In this document: piece by piece, positions 1 through 6,147 of the stretch
Layout of the letters: every line of letters starts with the position of its first letter
Position numbering within the stretch: position 1 is the first letter of the stretch
Origin: Eubacterium sp. CAG:251
Lineage (GTDB): Bacteria > Bacillota > Clostridia > Oscillospirales > Acutalibacteraceae
Length of the DNA: 19,714 nt
Assembly (NCBI GenBank): GCA_000436835.1
Contig: FR889155.1
Span: forward strand, 1 to 19,714
Direction of reading: 5' to 3'
The notes under the pieces: model-generated
Seen by the model: the letters and a program-made list of their open reading frames with translations, nothing else
Told to the model about the DNA's origin: nothing
The model's database searches: none
Translations under genes and position numbers: made by a program

Positions 1-2
1 TC

Positions 3-20
3 GGTCGCCTCTGTTTTTTT
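3..20 (+). repeat. Right half of a dispersed palindromic repeat, cut by window edge
   Basis: GGTCGCC followed by TC, TG and a T run matches the right arm and tail of the complete repeat copy at 9371-9401 (GGTCGCCTC then a T run). The left arm would lie before base 1. With its T run it probably terminates an upstream gene. The call rests on a half copy only. Confidence 0.5.
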
Positions 21-35
21 TGGTGGGAGTGAACT

Positions 36-404
36 ATGCAAAGTATTGATAACGCACTTGAAAAATTGTCTAAATCCAAATTTCGTTCTTCTTTTCATCT
101 AAAAGCAAAGGATATTGCTTATATAGATGAAAAGGGAATGGATACCGTGCGCCGTCACGCAGAAGATTTTATTGAAAAAAAGCTTGCACCGGCATATCCT
201 GAAAACGACGGTAAGCAAACCCCGATGAAAAATCATCCTGTCTTTATTGCCCAACACGCTTGCGCCTGCTGTTGCAGGGGTTGCCTTGAAAAATGGTATA
301 AAGTACCAAAAGGGAGAGAGCTTACAAAAGCGCAGCAGGAAAAAATAGTCAATCTTTTAATGGCTTGGATAAAAAAAGAATACAATAGTTATAAGAACCG
401 GTAA
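36..404 (+). CDS. DUF4186 family protein
   Basis: A 122-residue soluble protein with no signal peptide or membrane segment. It looks like the DUF4186 family, a small conserved bacterial family of unknown function. The family-like core is at residues 58-86: NDGKQTPMKNHPVFIAQH followed by a Cys-rich stretch with C76, C78, C79, C80 and C83. The HPVFIAQH and CCCRGC elements look like metal or cofactor ligands, which is inference. The ATG is preceded by GGGAG (25-29) at six-base spacing, so the start is well placed. It is followed by a separate promoter for the next gene and no clear terminator of its own. The family match is from memory of its motif; no activity is claimed. Confidence 0.8.
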   Translation: MQSIDNALEKLSKSKFRSSFHLKAKDIAYIDEKGMDTVRRHAEDFIEKKLAPAYPENDGKQTPMKNHPVFIAQHACACCCRGCLEKWYKVPKGRELTKAQQEKIVNLLMAWIKKEYNSYKNR

Positions 405-488
405 AAACAGTTGTATCTGCTAATCAAAGTGTAAAAATACTATTTTCTTGTTCAAAAATTAAAGTATTAAGACAAAACCGTGCTTTAT

Positions 489-517
489 TTGTTATACTCC
501 GTATTTTATGATATAAT
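489..517 (+). promoter_or_regulatory. Sigma-A-type promoter for the acetyltransferase gene
   Basis: TTGTTA (489-494), a 17-base spacer and TATAAT (512-517). TG at 509-510 adds an extended -10. Transcription should begin near 524, about 25 bases before the ATG at 549. Confidence 0.7.
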
Positions 518-548
518 GATTAAAAATATATAATATTTGGTGATTGTT

Positions 549-1154
549 ATGATTCAAAAGCAAAGAATGGAACAGGGGCTGATTTATGACCCTACAGCCG
601 ATGAAATAATGAACGAGCAGACAGGTGTGGCGCAGTATTTGAAAGAATATAACTCGCTCGGTTTGGGCGATGAAAAGAGGATTGAGGAACTTCTCCGTCT
701 TATGCTTGCCGAATGCGGAGAAAATTGCTATCTCCAACCGCCGTTTTATGCAAATTGGGGCGGAGCTCATCTTCATTTGGGCAATAATGTTTATGCTAAT
801 TTTAACTTGACTGCTGTTGATGACGGGCATATTTATATAGGAGATTGCACTATGATAGGGCCAAATGTTACTATTGCAACAGCAGGCCATCCGATTTTGC
901 CGTCACTTAGGGAAAAGGCGTATCAGTTTAATCTTGATGTTCATATAGGCAAAAACGTTTGGATAGGCGCAGGGGCGGTCATTTTGCCCGGTGTATCGAT
1001 AGGTGATAATTCAGTTATCGGTGCAGGCGCAATTGTAACTAAGGATATACCTTCAAATGTTGTTGCAGTCGGTAATCCTTGCCGCATTTTGCGTGAAATA
1101 AACGACCGAGATAAGGAATACTATTATAAAAACAGAAAAATTGATATAGAATAA
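549..1154 (+). CDS. Maltose/galactoside O-acetyltransferase family protein (LacA/Maa-like)
   Basis: A 201-residue hexapeptide-repeat acyltransferase that transfers acetyl from acetyl-CoA to a sugar hydroxyl in the cytoplasm. Residues 5-55 resemble the N-terminal Mac helix domain. Residues 73-165 form the left-handed beta helix with [LIV]-G-x-x hexapeptides. The catalytic His is H114 in TAGHP, and the acetyl-CoA/trimer signature is NVWIGAGAVILPGVSIG followed by VIGAGAIVTKDIP and VAVGNP. Length matches the roughly 185-205 residues usual for LacA/Maa/NodL. I chose the ATG at 549 over the in-frame TTG at 537 because GGTGA (539-543) is a Shine-Dalgarno five bases before it and the promoter -10 ends at 517. 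The acceptor sugar cannot be told from sequence. A palindromic-repeat terminator follows. Confidence 0.9.
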   Translation: MIQKQRMEQGLIYDPTADEIMNEQTGVAQYLKEYNSLGLGDEKRIEELLRLMLAECGENCYLQPPFYANWGGAHLHLGNNVYANFNLTAVDDGHIYIGDCTMIGPNVTIATAGHPILPSLREKAYQFNLDVHIGKNVWIGAGAVILPGVSIGDNSVIGAGAIVTKDIPSNVVAVGNPCRILREINDRDKEYYYKNRKIDIE

Positions 1155-1184
1155 GATAAAATGTTGTAGTTTATATCGACAATG

Positions 1185-1215
1185 TAAGGGGCGACCAATG
1201 GCCGCCCTGTTTTTT
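1185..1215 (+). terminator. Terminator made from dispersed palindromic repeat copy A
   Basis: The arms GGGCGACC (1189-1196) and GGCCGCCC (1200-1207) pair with one A-C mismatch across an AAT loop. G1209 and six T (1210-1215) follow, so this is a credible intrinsic terminator for the acetyltransferase gene. The 5' flank GTAAGGGGCG relates it to the copies at 9371 and 14940. Confidence 0.75.
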
Positions 1216-1269
1216 GTGTTATGCACAAAATTAATCAAATTGTTTGTTAATAAATTCCATTTTACTAAT

Positions 1270-1299
1270 TGAATATACTTTTTAAAAATGTGCAAAATA
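1270..1299 (+). promoter_or_regulatory. Candidate sigma-G (forespore) promoter of spoVT
   Basis: TGAATA (1270-1275) is an exact match to the -35 of the Bacillus sigma-G consensus. After 17 bases comes CAAAATA (1293-1299), five of seven matches to CATACTA. B. subtilis spoVT is known to be sigma-G dependent. No comparable sigma-A promoter with proper spacing is visible upstream of the gene. Confidence 0.5.
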
Positions 1300-1337
1300 T
1301 TACAGAAATAATTACATTATTTATTAGGAGAATGGAT

Positions 1338-1874
1338 ATGAAAGCAACAGGCATTGTAAGAAGAATTGACGATTTGGGCAGAATTGTCATCCCAAAGGAA
1401 ATCCGCCGTTCATTCAGAATTAAAGAAGGTGACCCGTTAGAAATTTTTACAGATGCGGAGGGTGAGGTTATTTTTAAAAAATATTCGCCGATAGGGGAAT
1501 TATCTAATTTTGCAAGTCAATATGCCGAGGTACTTCACAAAAGCGGAGGACTTCCTATTGCTATTATGGATAATGACCATGTTGTTGCCGCTTCGGGTAT
1601 CAGCAAAAGAGAAATCCTTGAACGCAGGGTGACTAAAAATCTTGAGGAACTTATGGAAAACAGAGCAATTCATATTACTAATGATAAAATTCCGTCTGTA
1701 AATGCGATAGAGGGATATGACAGAAAAGCAAATATTGTTTATCCTATTATTTACGGCGGAGATGTTTCGGGTGCTGTTTGCATGATGGAGGACGAAAACC
1801 ACACGCTTCCAAGCGAATCAGACATAAAACTTGTTCAGGTGGCGGCAGCTTTTTTGGGCAAACAGATGGAATAA
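1338..1874 (+). CDS. spoVT: Stage V sporulation protein T, AbrB-family transcription regulator
   Basis: A 178-residue DNA-binding regulator, the same length as B. subtilis SpoVT, which tunes forespore gene expression late in sporulation. Residues 1-50 are the swapped-hairpin AbrB/SpoVT domain, opening MKATGIVRRIDDLGRIVIPK and continuing EIRR...GDPLEIF...EGEVIFKKYSPIGEL. Residues 55-178 form the GAF-like ligand-sensing domain, ending in AAAFLGKQME. The start at 1338 is set by AGGAG (1326-1330) seven bases before it. The in-frame ATG at 1332 is too close to that site, and the one at 1269 overlaps the promoter. A sigma-G-like promoter lies 39 bases upstream. The gene is a strong sign of an endospore former. 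Confidence 0.97.
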   Translation: MKATGIVRRIDDLGRIVIPKEIRRSFRIKEGDPLEIFTDAEGEVIFKKYSPIGELSNFASQYAEVLHKSGGLPIAIMDNDHVVAASGISKREILERRVTKNLEELMENRAIHITNDKIPSVNAIEGYDRKANIVYPIIYGGDVSGAVCMMEDENHTLPSESDIKLVQVAAAFLGKQME

Positions 1875-1886
1875 TCATTTGTGCAT

Positions 1887-1920
1887 ATTGTACAAAAAAC
1901 AATGCTCACTTTTGTACAAT
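1887..1920. repeat. Pair of palindromic TTGTACAA boxes forming an 11-bp inverted repeat
   Basis: ATTGTACAAAA (1887-1897) and its exact reverse complement TTTTGTACAAT (1910-1920) are separated by 12 bases. Each arm itself contains the 8-bp palindrome TTGTACAA (1888-1895 and 1912-1919), with centres 24 bp apart. There is no T run after it, so it is not a typical terminator. It could be a double operator for the downstream membrane-protein gene or an mRNA hairpin after spoVT. Confidence 0.5.
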
Positions 1921-1952
1921 GTGTTACATAGGTAGAAAGTATAAAAAAGGTC

Positions 1953-1980
1953 TTGATTTTTGATTTCATCGGGCTATAAT
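1953..1980 (+). promoter_or_regulatory. Sigma-A-type promoter of the YczE-like gene
   Basis: TTGATT (1953-1958), a 16-base spacer and a perfect TATAAT (1975-1980). Expected transcription start is near 1987. Confidence 0.65.
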
Positions 1981-2029
1981 GTAGGCAATGAGAGGAAAAC
2001 AAAGGAACGCACGAGGTGCAGATAGGCAG

Positions 2030-2878
2030 ATGAAGAAATTTCAAGACGAAGCATACGGATACATAAAAGATATGTTCGCTCAGCACCATATGGTCAAGCG
2101 AGTGGTTCTCTCCCTTATCAGTATCATTGTTATGGGTTTCGGAATTTCAATGTTCTCCCTATCGGGTTTCGGTGTTGATCCTTTCACGTCTATGAATATG
2201 AATATAGCGAGCACAATCGGTATGGGCTTCGGAACATATCAATTGATAATCAATCTTGCGATTTTGACGTTTGTCATTATTGTGGCACATCGTGGATTGG
2301 TCGGTGTCGGAACGGTGTTTAATATGGTAGGCTGCGGTTATACGTGTGAGTTTTTCCAAAGTCTGTTTGCTCCGGCAGTCAATGAGCATTACACTTACGC
2401 TTTAAGAGTACCCCTTCTCATTGTAGGTATAATTACTCTTTGCTTTGCTTGTTCATTATTCTTCACGGCAAATGTCGGAGTCGGTCCTTATGATGCATTA
2501 AGCTTTATGCTTGCAAGGTCGACGAAGTTTGAATATAAATGGATGAGAGTTGCAACCGATGTGACTGTTGTGCTTATCGGCTTGATAGTAAGCGGCGGCG
2601 CTAAGGCGCTTCTTTCAGGTGATATTTCGAAGATTAAAAATATCGGAATAGGCACGATAATAACAGCTTTTTGTATGGGACCGCTCATCAATTTCTTCAA
2701 CAAGTATGTATCGGCTAAAATCTTTAATGTTGATTATGAAAAAATCAGCAAGGACGTTGCATTCTTTATGCTTAAAGGTGCAATGGTTAAAAATTCAGTT
2801 CCGAATCATACTAAAAGGACAAGGTTTAACAACGATTCAACTACTGCTGAAGTGTTATCCGAGTCAACAAGGTTGTAG
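2030..2878 (+). CDS. YczE/YitT-like integral membrane protein
   Basis: A 282-residue polytopic membrane protein of the YczE/YyaS/YitT type, function unknown. About five or six hydrophobic segments lie near residues 23-44, 67-87, 91-107, 124-147, 172-189 and 205-224. An internal duplication typical of the family is visible: GFGVDPFTSMN (46-56) and NVGVGPYDALSFML (148-161). The last 55 or so residues form a polar tail with an Asn/Thr/Ser-rich end, longer than I would expect. An in-frame ATG at 1988 would add 14 residues, but it sits eight bases after the TATAAT box and would be at or next to the transcript start. The ATG at 2030 has AGGTG (2014-2018) and TAGG upstream. The start is therefore likely 2030 but not certain. 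Two TTGTACAA boxes lie upstream and a strong terminator follows. Confidence 0.8.
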   Translation: MKKFQDEAYGYIKDMFAQHHMVKRVVLSLISIIVMGFGISMFSLSGFGVDPFTSMNMNIASTIGMGFGTYQLIINLAILTFVIIVAHRGLVGVGTVFNMVGCGYTCEFFQSLFAPAVNEHYTYALRVPLLIVGIITLCFACSLFFTANVGVGPYDALSFMLARSTKFEYKWMRVATDVTVVLIGLIVSGGAKALLSGDISKIKNIGIGTIITAFCMGPLINFFNKYVSAKIFNVDYEKISKDVAFFMLKGAMVKNSVPNHTKRTRFNNDSTTAEVLSESTRL

Positions 2879-2953
2879 GAATTAATTTTTCTCAACCTTT
2901 TTATATATACCAATTACGTTTTCACATAAATTTTACCCCTTAAAAAGAGAAAG

Positions 2954-2978
2954 GCACTCCGCTATGGAGTGCTTTTTT
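2954..2978 (+). terminator. Intrinsic terminator after the YczE-like gene
   Basis: GCACTCC (2954-2960), loop GCTAT, GGAGTGC (2966-2972), then six T. An A-rich stretch on the left makes it partly bidirectional. Confidence 0.9.
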
Positions 2979-3172
2979 CTTTTGCTTATAAATTGTTAAA
3001 GTCGTGCAGTTTGGTTCGTTTGATGAATTTTGAATTTTACTGAATTTATGTTGATATCTTTTTTTATGAATTAAAGAATAATGCAAAATTTAAAATCATA
3101 TATATATTTTGTCATTATGCATAAATATTACAGTGCTTTTATATGAAAATTGTTAAAAATATCTGTAAAGTG
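2979..3172. other. AT-rich intergenic region without a recognised feature
   Basis: Between the terminator at 2954-2978 and the promoter at 3173 there is very AT-rich sequence with no credible reading frame, RNA fold or repeat that I can identify. It is part of the 355-base gap between the YczE-like gene and the EF-G-like gene. Confidence 0.5.
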
Positions 3173-3201
3173 TTGACTAATGTTGAAAATTATTATACAA
3201 T
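3173..3201 (+). promoter_or_regulatory. Sigma-A-type promoter of the EF-G-like gene
   Basis: TTGACT (3173-3178), a 17-base spacer and TACAAT (3196-3201). The start codon follows 32 bases later with AGAGGT (3221-3226) as ribosome binding site. Confidence 0.7.
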
Positions 3202-3233
3202 ATGCACAAGAATAAAAATCAGAGGTAATTTTT

Positions 3234-5285
3234 ATGAGCATTCAGGCAAAAAATATTAGAAATGTTGTTTTTGCAGGTCACGCATCTAAGGGTAAAACAA
3301 CTCTTTGCGAGGCTTTGCTTAATGTTGCAGGCACTACGGAAAGAATGGGTAAAACCGCAGACGCTAATACTGTTCTTGATTTTGACAGTGAAGAGAAAAA
3401 AAGAAAAATCAGCGTAAACAGTGCCGTTGCTTCTTTTGAGTATAAAGGTAAAAATATTAACTTGATTGATACTCCCGGTCTTTTCGATTTTGCTATGGGA
3501 ATGAACGAGGGTATGAGAGCGGCTGACACGGCAGTCATTGTTGTTTCTGCTCGTTCAGGTCTTGCGGTCGGTGCTGAAAAGGCATTTAAAAGTGCAGGTT
3601 CTCACGGTCTGTCACGCATTTTTGTGACAACGAAAATGGAAGATGAAAGAGCTGACTTTTATAAGAGCTTTAACGGTATTGTTGCTAAGTTCGGCACTCA
3701 GGTTTGCCCTGTTGTTGTTCCGATTATTTCCGACGGCAAGGTTGTTGCTTATTATAATATGATTGACTCAAAGGCTTATGAGTATGACGGCACTAAGCGT
3801 AAGGAATCTGCTCTTACTCACGATGATGAGGCTCGTTTTGAGGCTATCAAAGCAGTATTTGCCGAGGCGGTAGCGTCAACTGACGAGGAACTTATGGAAA
3901 AATACTTTGAGGGTGAAGAACTTACGTCAGAGGAAAAAATCAAAGGCTTAAGGCTCGGTGTTGCCGACGGCTCTATCATTCCTGTTTTTGCGCTTTCTGG
4001 TATCACAGGTATTGCGTGTGATATGCTTCTCGATTTTATTGCAGACGTTTGCCCAAGCCCTAAGAGCGAATATGCTATTGATTCAAACGGTGAGCCGGTC
4101 GAACTTACCGCTGACGAGAATGGACCTCTTGCCGCAATCTGCTTTAAAACAGTTGCTGACCCGTTTATCGGTAAACTTTCCTACTTTAAGGTTATCAGCG
4201 GAAAATTCAATTCTTCTACTCCTGCATTTAATGCAAATACAGGCAAGGAAGAAAGAATGGGCAAGATTGTTAAACTTTTTGGTGCTAAGCAGATTGACGC
4301 AGGCGAACTTACGGCAGGTGATATCGGAGCCGTAACTAAGCTTTCAGGATTTTCAACCGGCGATACTCTTTGCTCAGCTTCAAACGTAGTTAAGCTTGAC
4401 GGAGTAAGCGTTCCTATTGCTTCTTACAAGGTTGCCGTATCGGCAATTAAGAAGGGCGACGAAGAGAAAATTGCCTCAGGTATTGCAAGGCTTTGCGAGG
4501 AAGATCCATCGCTTAAATATACTAATAATATAGAAACGCATCAGCAGATTTTAGCAGGTCTTGGTGAACAGCAGATTGATGTTGCTGTTTCAAGGCTTAA
4601 GGATAAATTCGGCGTAGAGGCTAAGCTTGAAGCACCAAAAGTAGCTTACAGAGAAACAATTACTAAAAAGGTTTCTGCCCAAGGCAGACATAAAAAGCAA
4701 AGCGGCGGCCACGGTCAATTCGGTGACGTTTTTATTGAGTTTGAGCCATACGATACAGAAAAACTTTTATTCGCTGAACGTATTGTAGGCGGCGCTGTTC
4801 CTAAAAACTTCTTCCCGGCAGTTGAAAAAGGACTTAACGAATGTATGGAAAAGGGTATTCTTGCCGGATATCCTATGGTTGGAGTTAAGGCAACCCTTTA
4901 TGATGGCTCGTATCACCCTGTAGATTCAAGTGAAATGAGCTTTAAAATGGCTGCTTCCATTGCATTTAAAGAGGGTGTTGCAAACGCTGCTCCTGTTCTT
5001 CTTGAGCCGATTGTAACTTTGCGTGCAACGGTAAATGATGATGCTATGGGCGATATCATAGGCGATATCAACCGCAGGCGAGGCAGAGTTTTGGGTATGA
5101 ATCCGACAGGCGACGGTATTCAGGAAATTATTGCTGAGGTTCCTGAGGCTGAAATGAGCACTTTCTCCACCTCAATGCGCCAAATTACGCAAGGCAGAGG
5201 CTCATTTACCACCGAATTTGCAAGGTACGAGCGTGTACCGGAGCATATTGCTCAAAAGGTAATTAACGAGTCGAAAGACGAATGA
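3234..5285 (+). CDS. Elongation factor G-like translational GTPase (EF-G paralogue)
   Basis: A 683-residue protein with the full EF-G layout: GTPase domain (about 8-280), beta-barrel domain II (about 300-380), domains III and IV (about 395-600; YHPVDSSEMSFKMAASIAFK near 560-580) and domain V to the end. It belongs to the EF-G-like paralogues rather than housekeeping FusA. The P-loop is GHASKGKTT (15-23). Switch I reads RKISVNSA where EF-G has RGITI. G3 is DTPGLFDF (79-86), so the catalytic His of DTPGHVDF is Leu. G4 is TKME (133-136) instead of NKMD. These changes suggest altered or slow GTP hydrolysis. It stands alone between its own promoter and a strong terminator. The ATG has AGAGGT eight bases upstream. 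Its exact role on the ribosome is not known. Confidence 0.9.
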   Translation: MSIQAKNIRNVVFAGHASKGKTTLCEALLNVAGTTERMGKTADANTVLDFDSEEKKRKISVNSAVASFEYKGKNINLIDTPGLFDFAMGMNEGMRAADTAVIVVSARSGLAVGAEKAFKSAGSHGLSRIFVTTKMEDERADFYKSFNGIVAKFGTQVCPVVVPIISDGKVVAYYNMIDSKAYEYDGTKRKESALTHDDEARFEAIKAVFAEAVASTDEELMEKYFEGEELTSEEKIKGLRLGVADGSIIPVFALSGITGIACDMLLDFIADVCPSPKSEYAIDSNGEPVELTADENGPLAAICFKTVADPFIGKLSYFKVISGKFNSSTPAFNANTGKEERMGKIVKLFGAKQIDAGELTAGDIGAVTKLSGFSTGDTLCSASNVVKLDGVSVPIASYKVAVSAIKKGDEEKIASGIARLCEEDPSLKYTNNIETHQQILAGLGEQQIDVAVSRLKDKFGVEAKLEAPKVAYRETITKKVSAQGRHKKQSGGHGQFGDVFIEFEPYDTEKLLFAERIVGGAVPKNFFPAVEKGLNECMEKGILAGYPMVGVKATLYDGSYHPVDSSEMSFKMAASIAFKEGVANAAPVLLEPIVTLRATVNDDAMGDIIGDINRRRGRVLGMNPTGDGIQEIIAEVPEAEMSTFSTSMRQITQGRGSFTTEFARYERVPEHIAQKVINESKDE

Positions 5286-5318
5286 TAACTTTTTTCTTCT
5301 TTCATTTTTTACTAAAAA

Positions 5319-5356
5319 CACGGAGCAGGTACTCTTTTGTACTTGCTCCGTGTTTT
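5319..5356. terminator. Bidirectional terminator between convergent genes
   Basis: A 14-bp stem (5319-5332 with 5339-5352, one G-T pair) and a six-base loop TCTTTT. Four T follow on the plus strand, and AAAAA precedes the stem, giving T5 on the minus strand. It can end both the EF-G-like gene and the phosphoesterase gene that converges on it. Confidence 0.92.
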
Positions 5357-5371
5357 ATCTATATTAATATA

Positions 5372-6049
5372 TTAGCCTACTTGTATTATTTCGTTAAATA
5401 CAGCAGTCATTTTTTTACTGATGTTTAAATCAAGATGAAGTGAACCAAAATACCAATGCATATATTGAACATTCTCCATAAGCTGTTGAAGATATGTATT
5501 AAGCGGAGAAATGATAATATTTTGATTAGACCTTTGCTTTAAAATATCCTTTGCAACTGTCGGAGGTTCGTATGTGATAACATAGTTGATATTTTTATCA
5601 GTATCACGAATATTGTTTACTCCGTTTCTCATATCCTCAGCACTCGGAAGTTCATCTTCCCACCAGCTTACACTTTCTTCCCTCATATAAGCGTCGTCGC
5701 TTTCTCCGCCGCCCATAACAAAAAAGCTCTTGCCTTCAAAGGTGAAAATTTCCCCACGCATAAGATGATAAATATTGTCGGCAATTTTGTGAGTATTGCC
5801 GCCCTTCCACCTGTATGGCTTGTAGGAATTTAATATGTCAAAGTTTTCATGTGCACCGTCTACAAAGCAGATGGTGTATTTTCTTTTTTTCAAAAACTCA
5901 AGATTTTTTTTCTCGTTTTTGTCGTGCGGATTCCAAATAAAGCCGAAATCGCCGCAAACAATAAGAATATCTTTTTCTCCAAGCTTGTTAAGCTTAGGAT
6001 TTTTGAAGCACGAAATGTCACCGTGCGTGTCACCTGTAATGTATATCAT
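5372..6049 (-). CDS. Metallophosphoesterase-fold protein with degenerate active site
   Basis: A 225-residue cytoplasmic protein of the calcineurin-like phosphoesterase fold. Several motifs of the family are present: GDTHG (6-10), CGDFGFIW (32-39) and HENF (67-70). Key ligands are changed. The usual GNHE is GAHE with Ala66 in place of the Asn. The TH of the fourth motif is ITYEPP with Tyr160. The final GHxH is GSLH with Ser203, keeping His205. Asp7, His9, Asp34 and His67 remain. Catalysis may be reduced or lost, or the substrate changed; that is inference. The ATG at 6049 has GGAGA six bases upstream and is preferred over the in-frame TTG at 6061, which overlaps that site. It is divergent from the carboxypeptidase gene, 98 bases away. 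The natural substrate is unknown. Confidence 0.85.
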   Translation of the reverse strand: MIYITGDTHGDISCFKNPKLNKLGEKDILIVCGDFGFIWNPHDKNEKKNLEFLKKRKYTICFVDGAHENFDILNSYKPYRWKGGNTHKIADNIYHLMRGEIFTFEGKSFFVMGGGESDDAYMREESVSWWEDELPSAEDMRNGVNNIRDTDKNINYVITYEPPTVAKDILKQRSNQNIIISPLNTYLQQLMENVQYMHWYFGSLHLDLNISKKMTAVFNEIIQVG

Positions 6050-6147
6050 AACTTTCTCCAAAAAAATGAAAAATAGACTTTAAAATCAGTCAAAAAAATG
6101 TTAAACTATGTAATATAATATAATTAATTTTAAAAGGTGTCAAGTCT

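Noticed and set aside
1888..1919. TTGTACAA inverted repeat as the spoVT terminator
   Set aside because: It is AT-rich with a 12-base loop and no T run. It fits operator or other use better.
1988..2029. ATG at 1988 as start of the YczE-like gene
   Set aside because: It sits eight bases after the perfect TATAAT box, at or next to the predicted transcript start, with no ribosome site. It remains possible as a leaderless start.
5835..6083. Plus-strand reading frames inside the phosphoesterase gene
   Set aside because: They are antisense shadows with no ribosome site and no recognisable protein, and the minus-strand gene has clear motifs.
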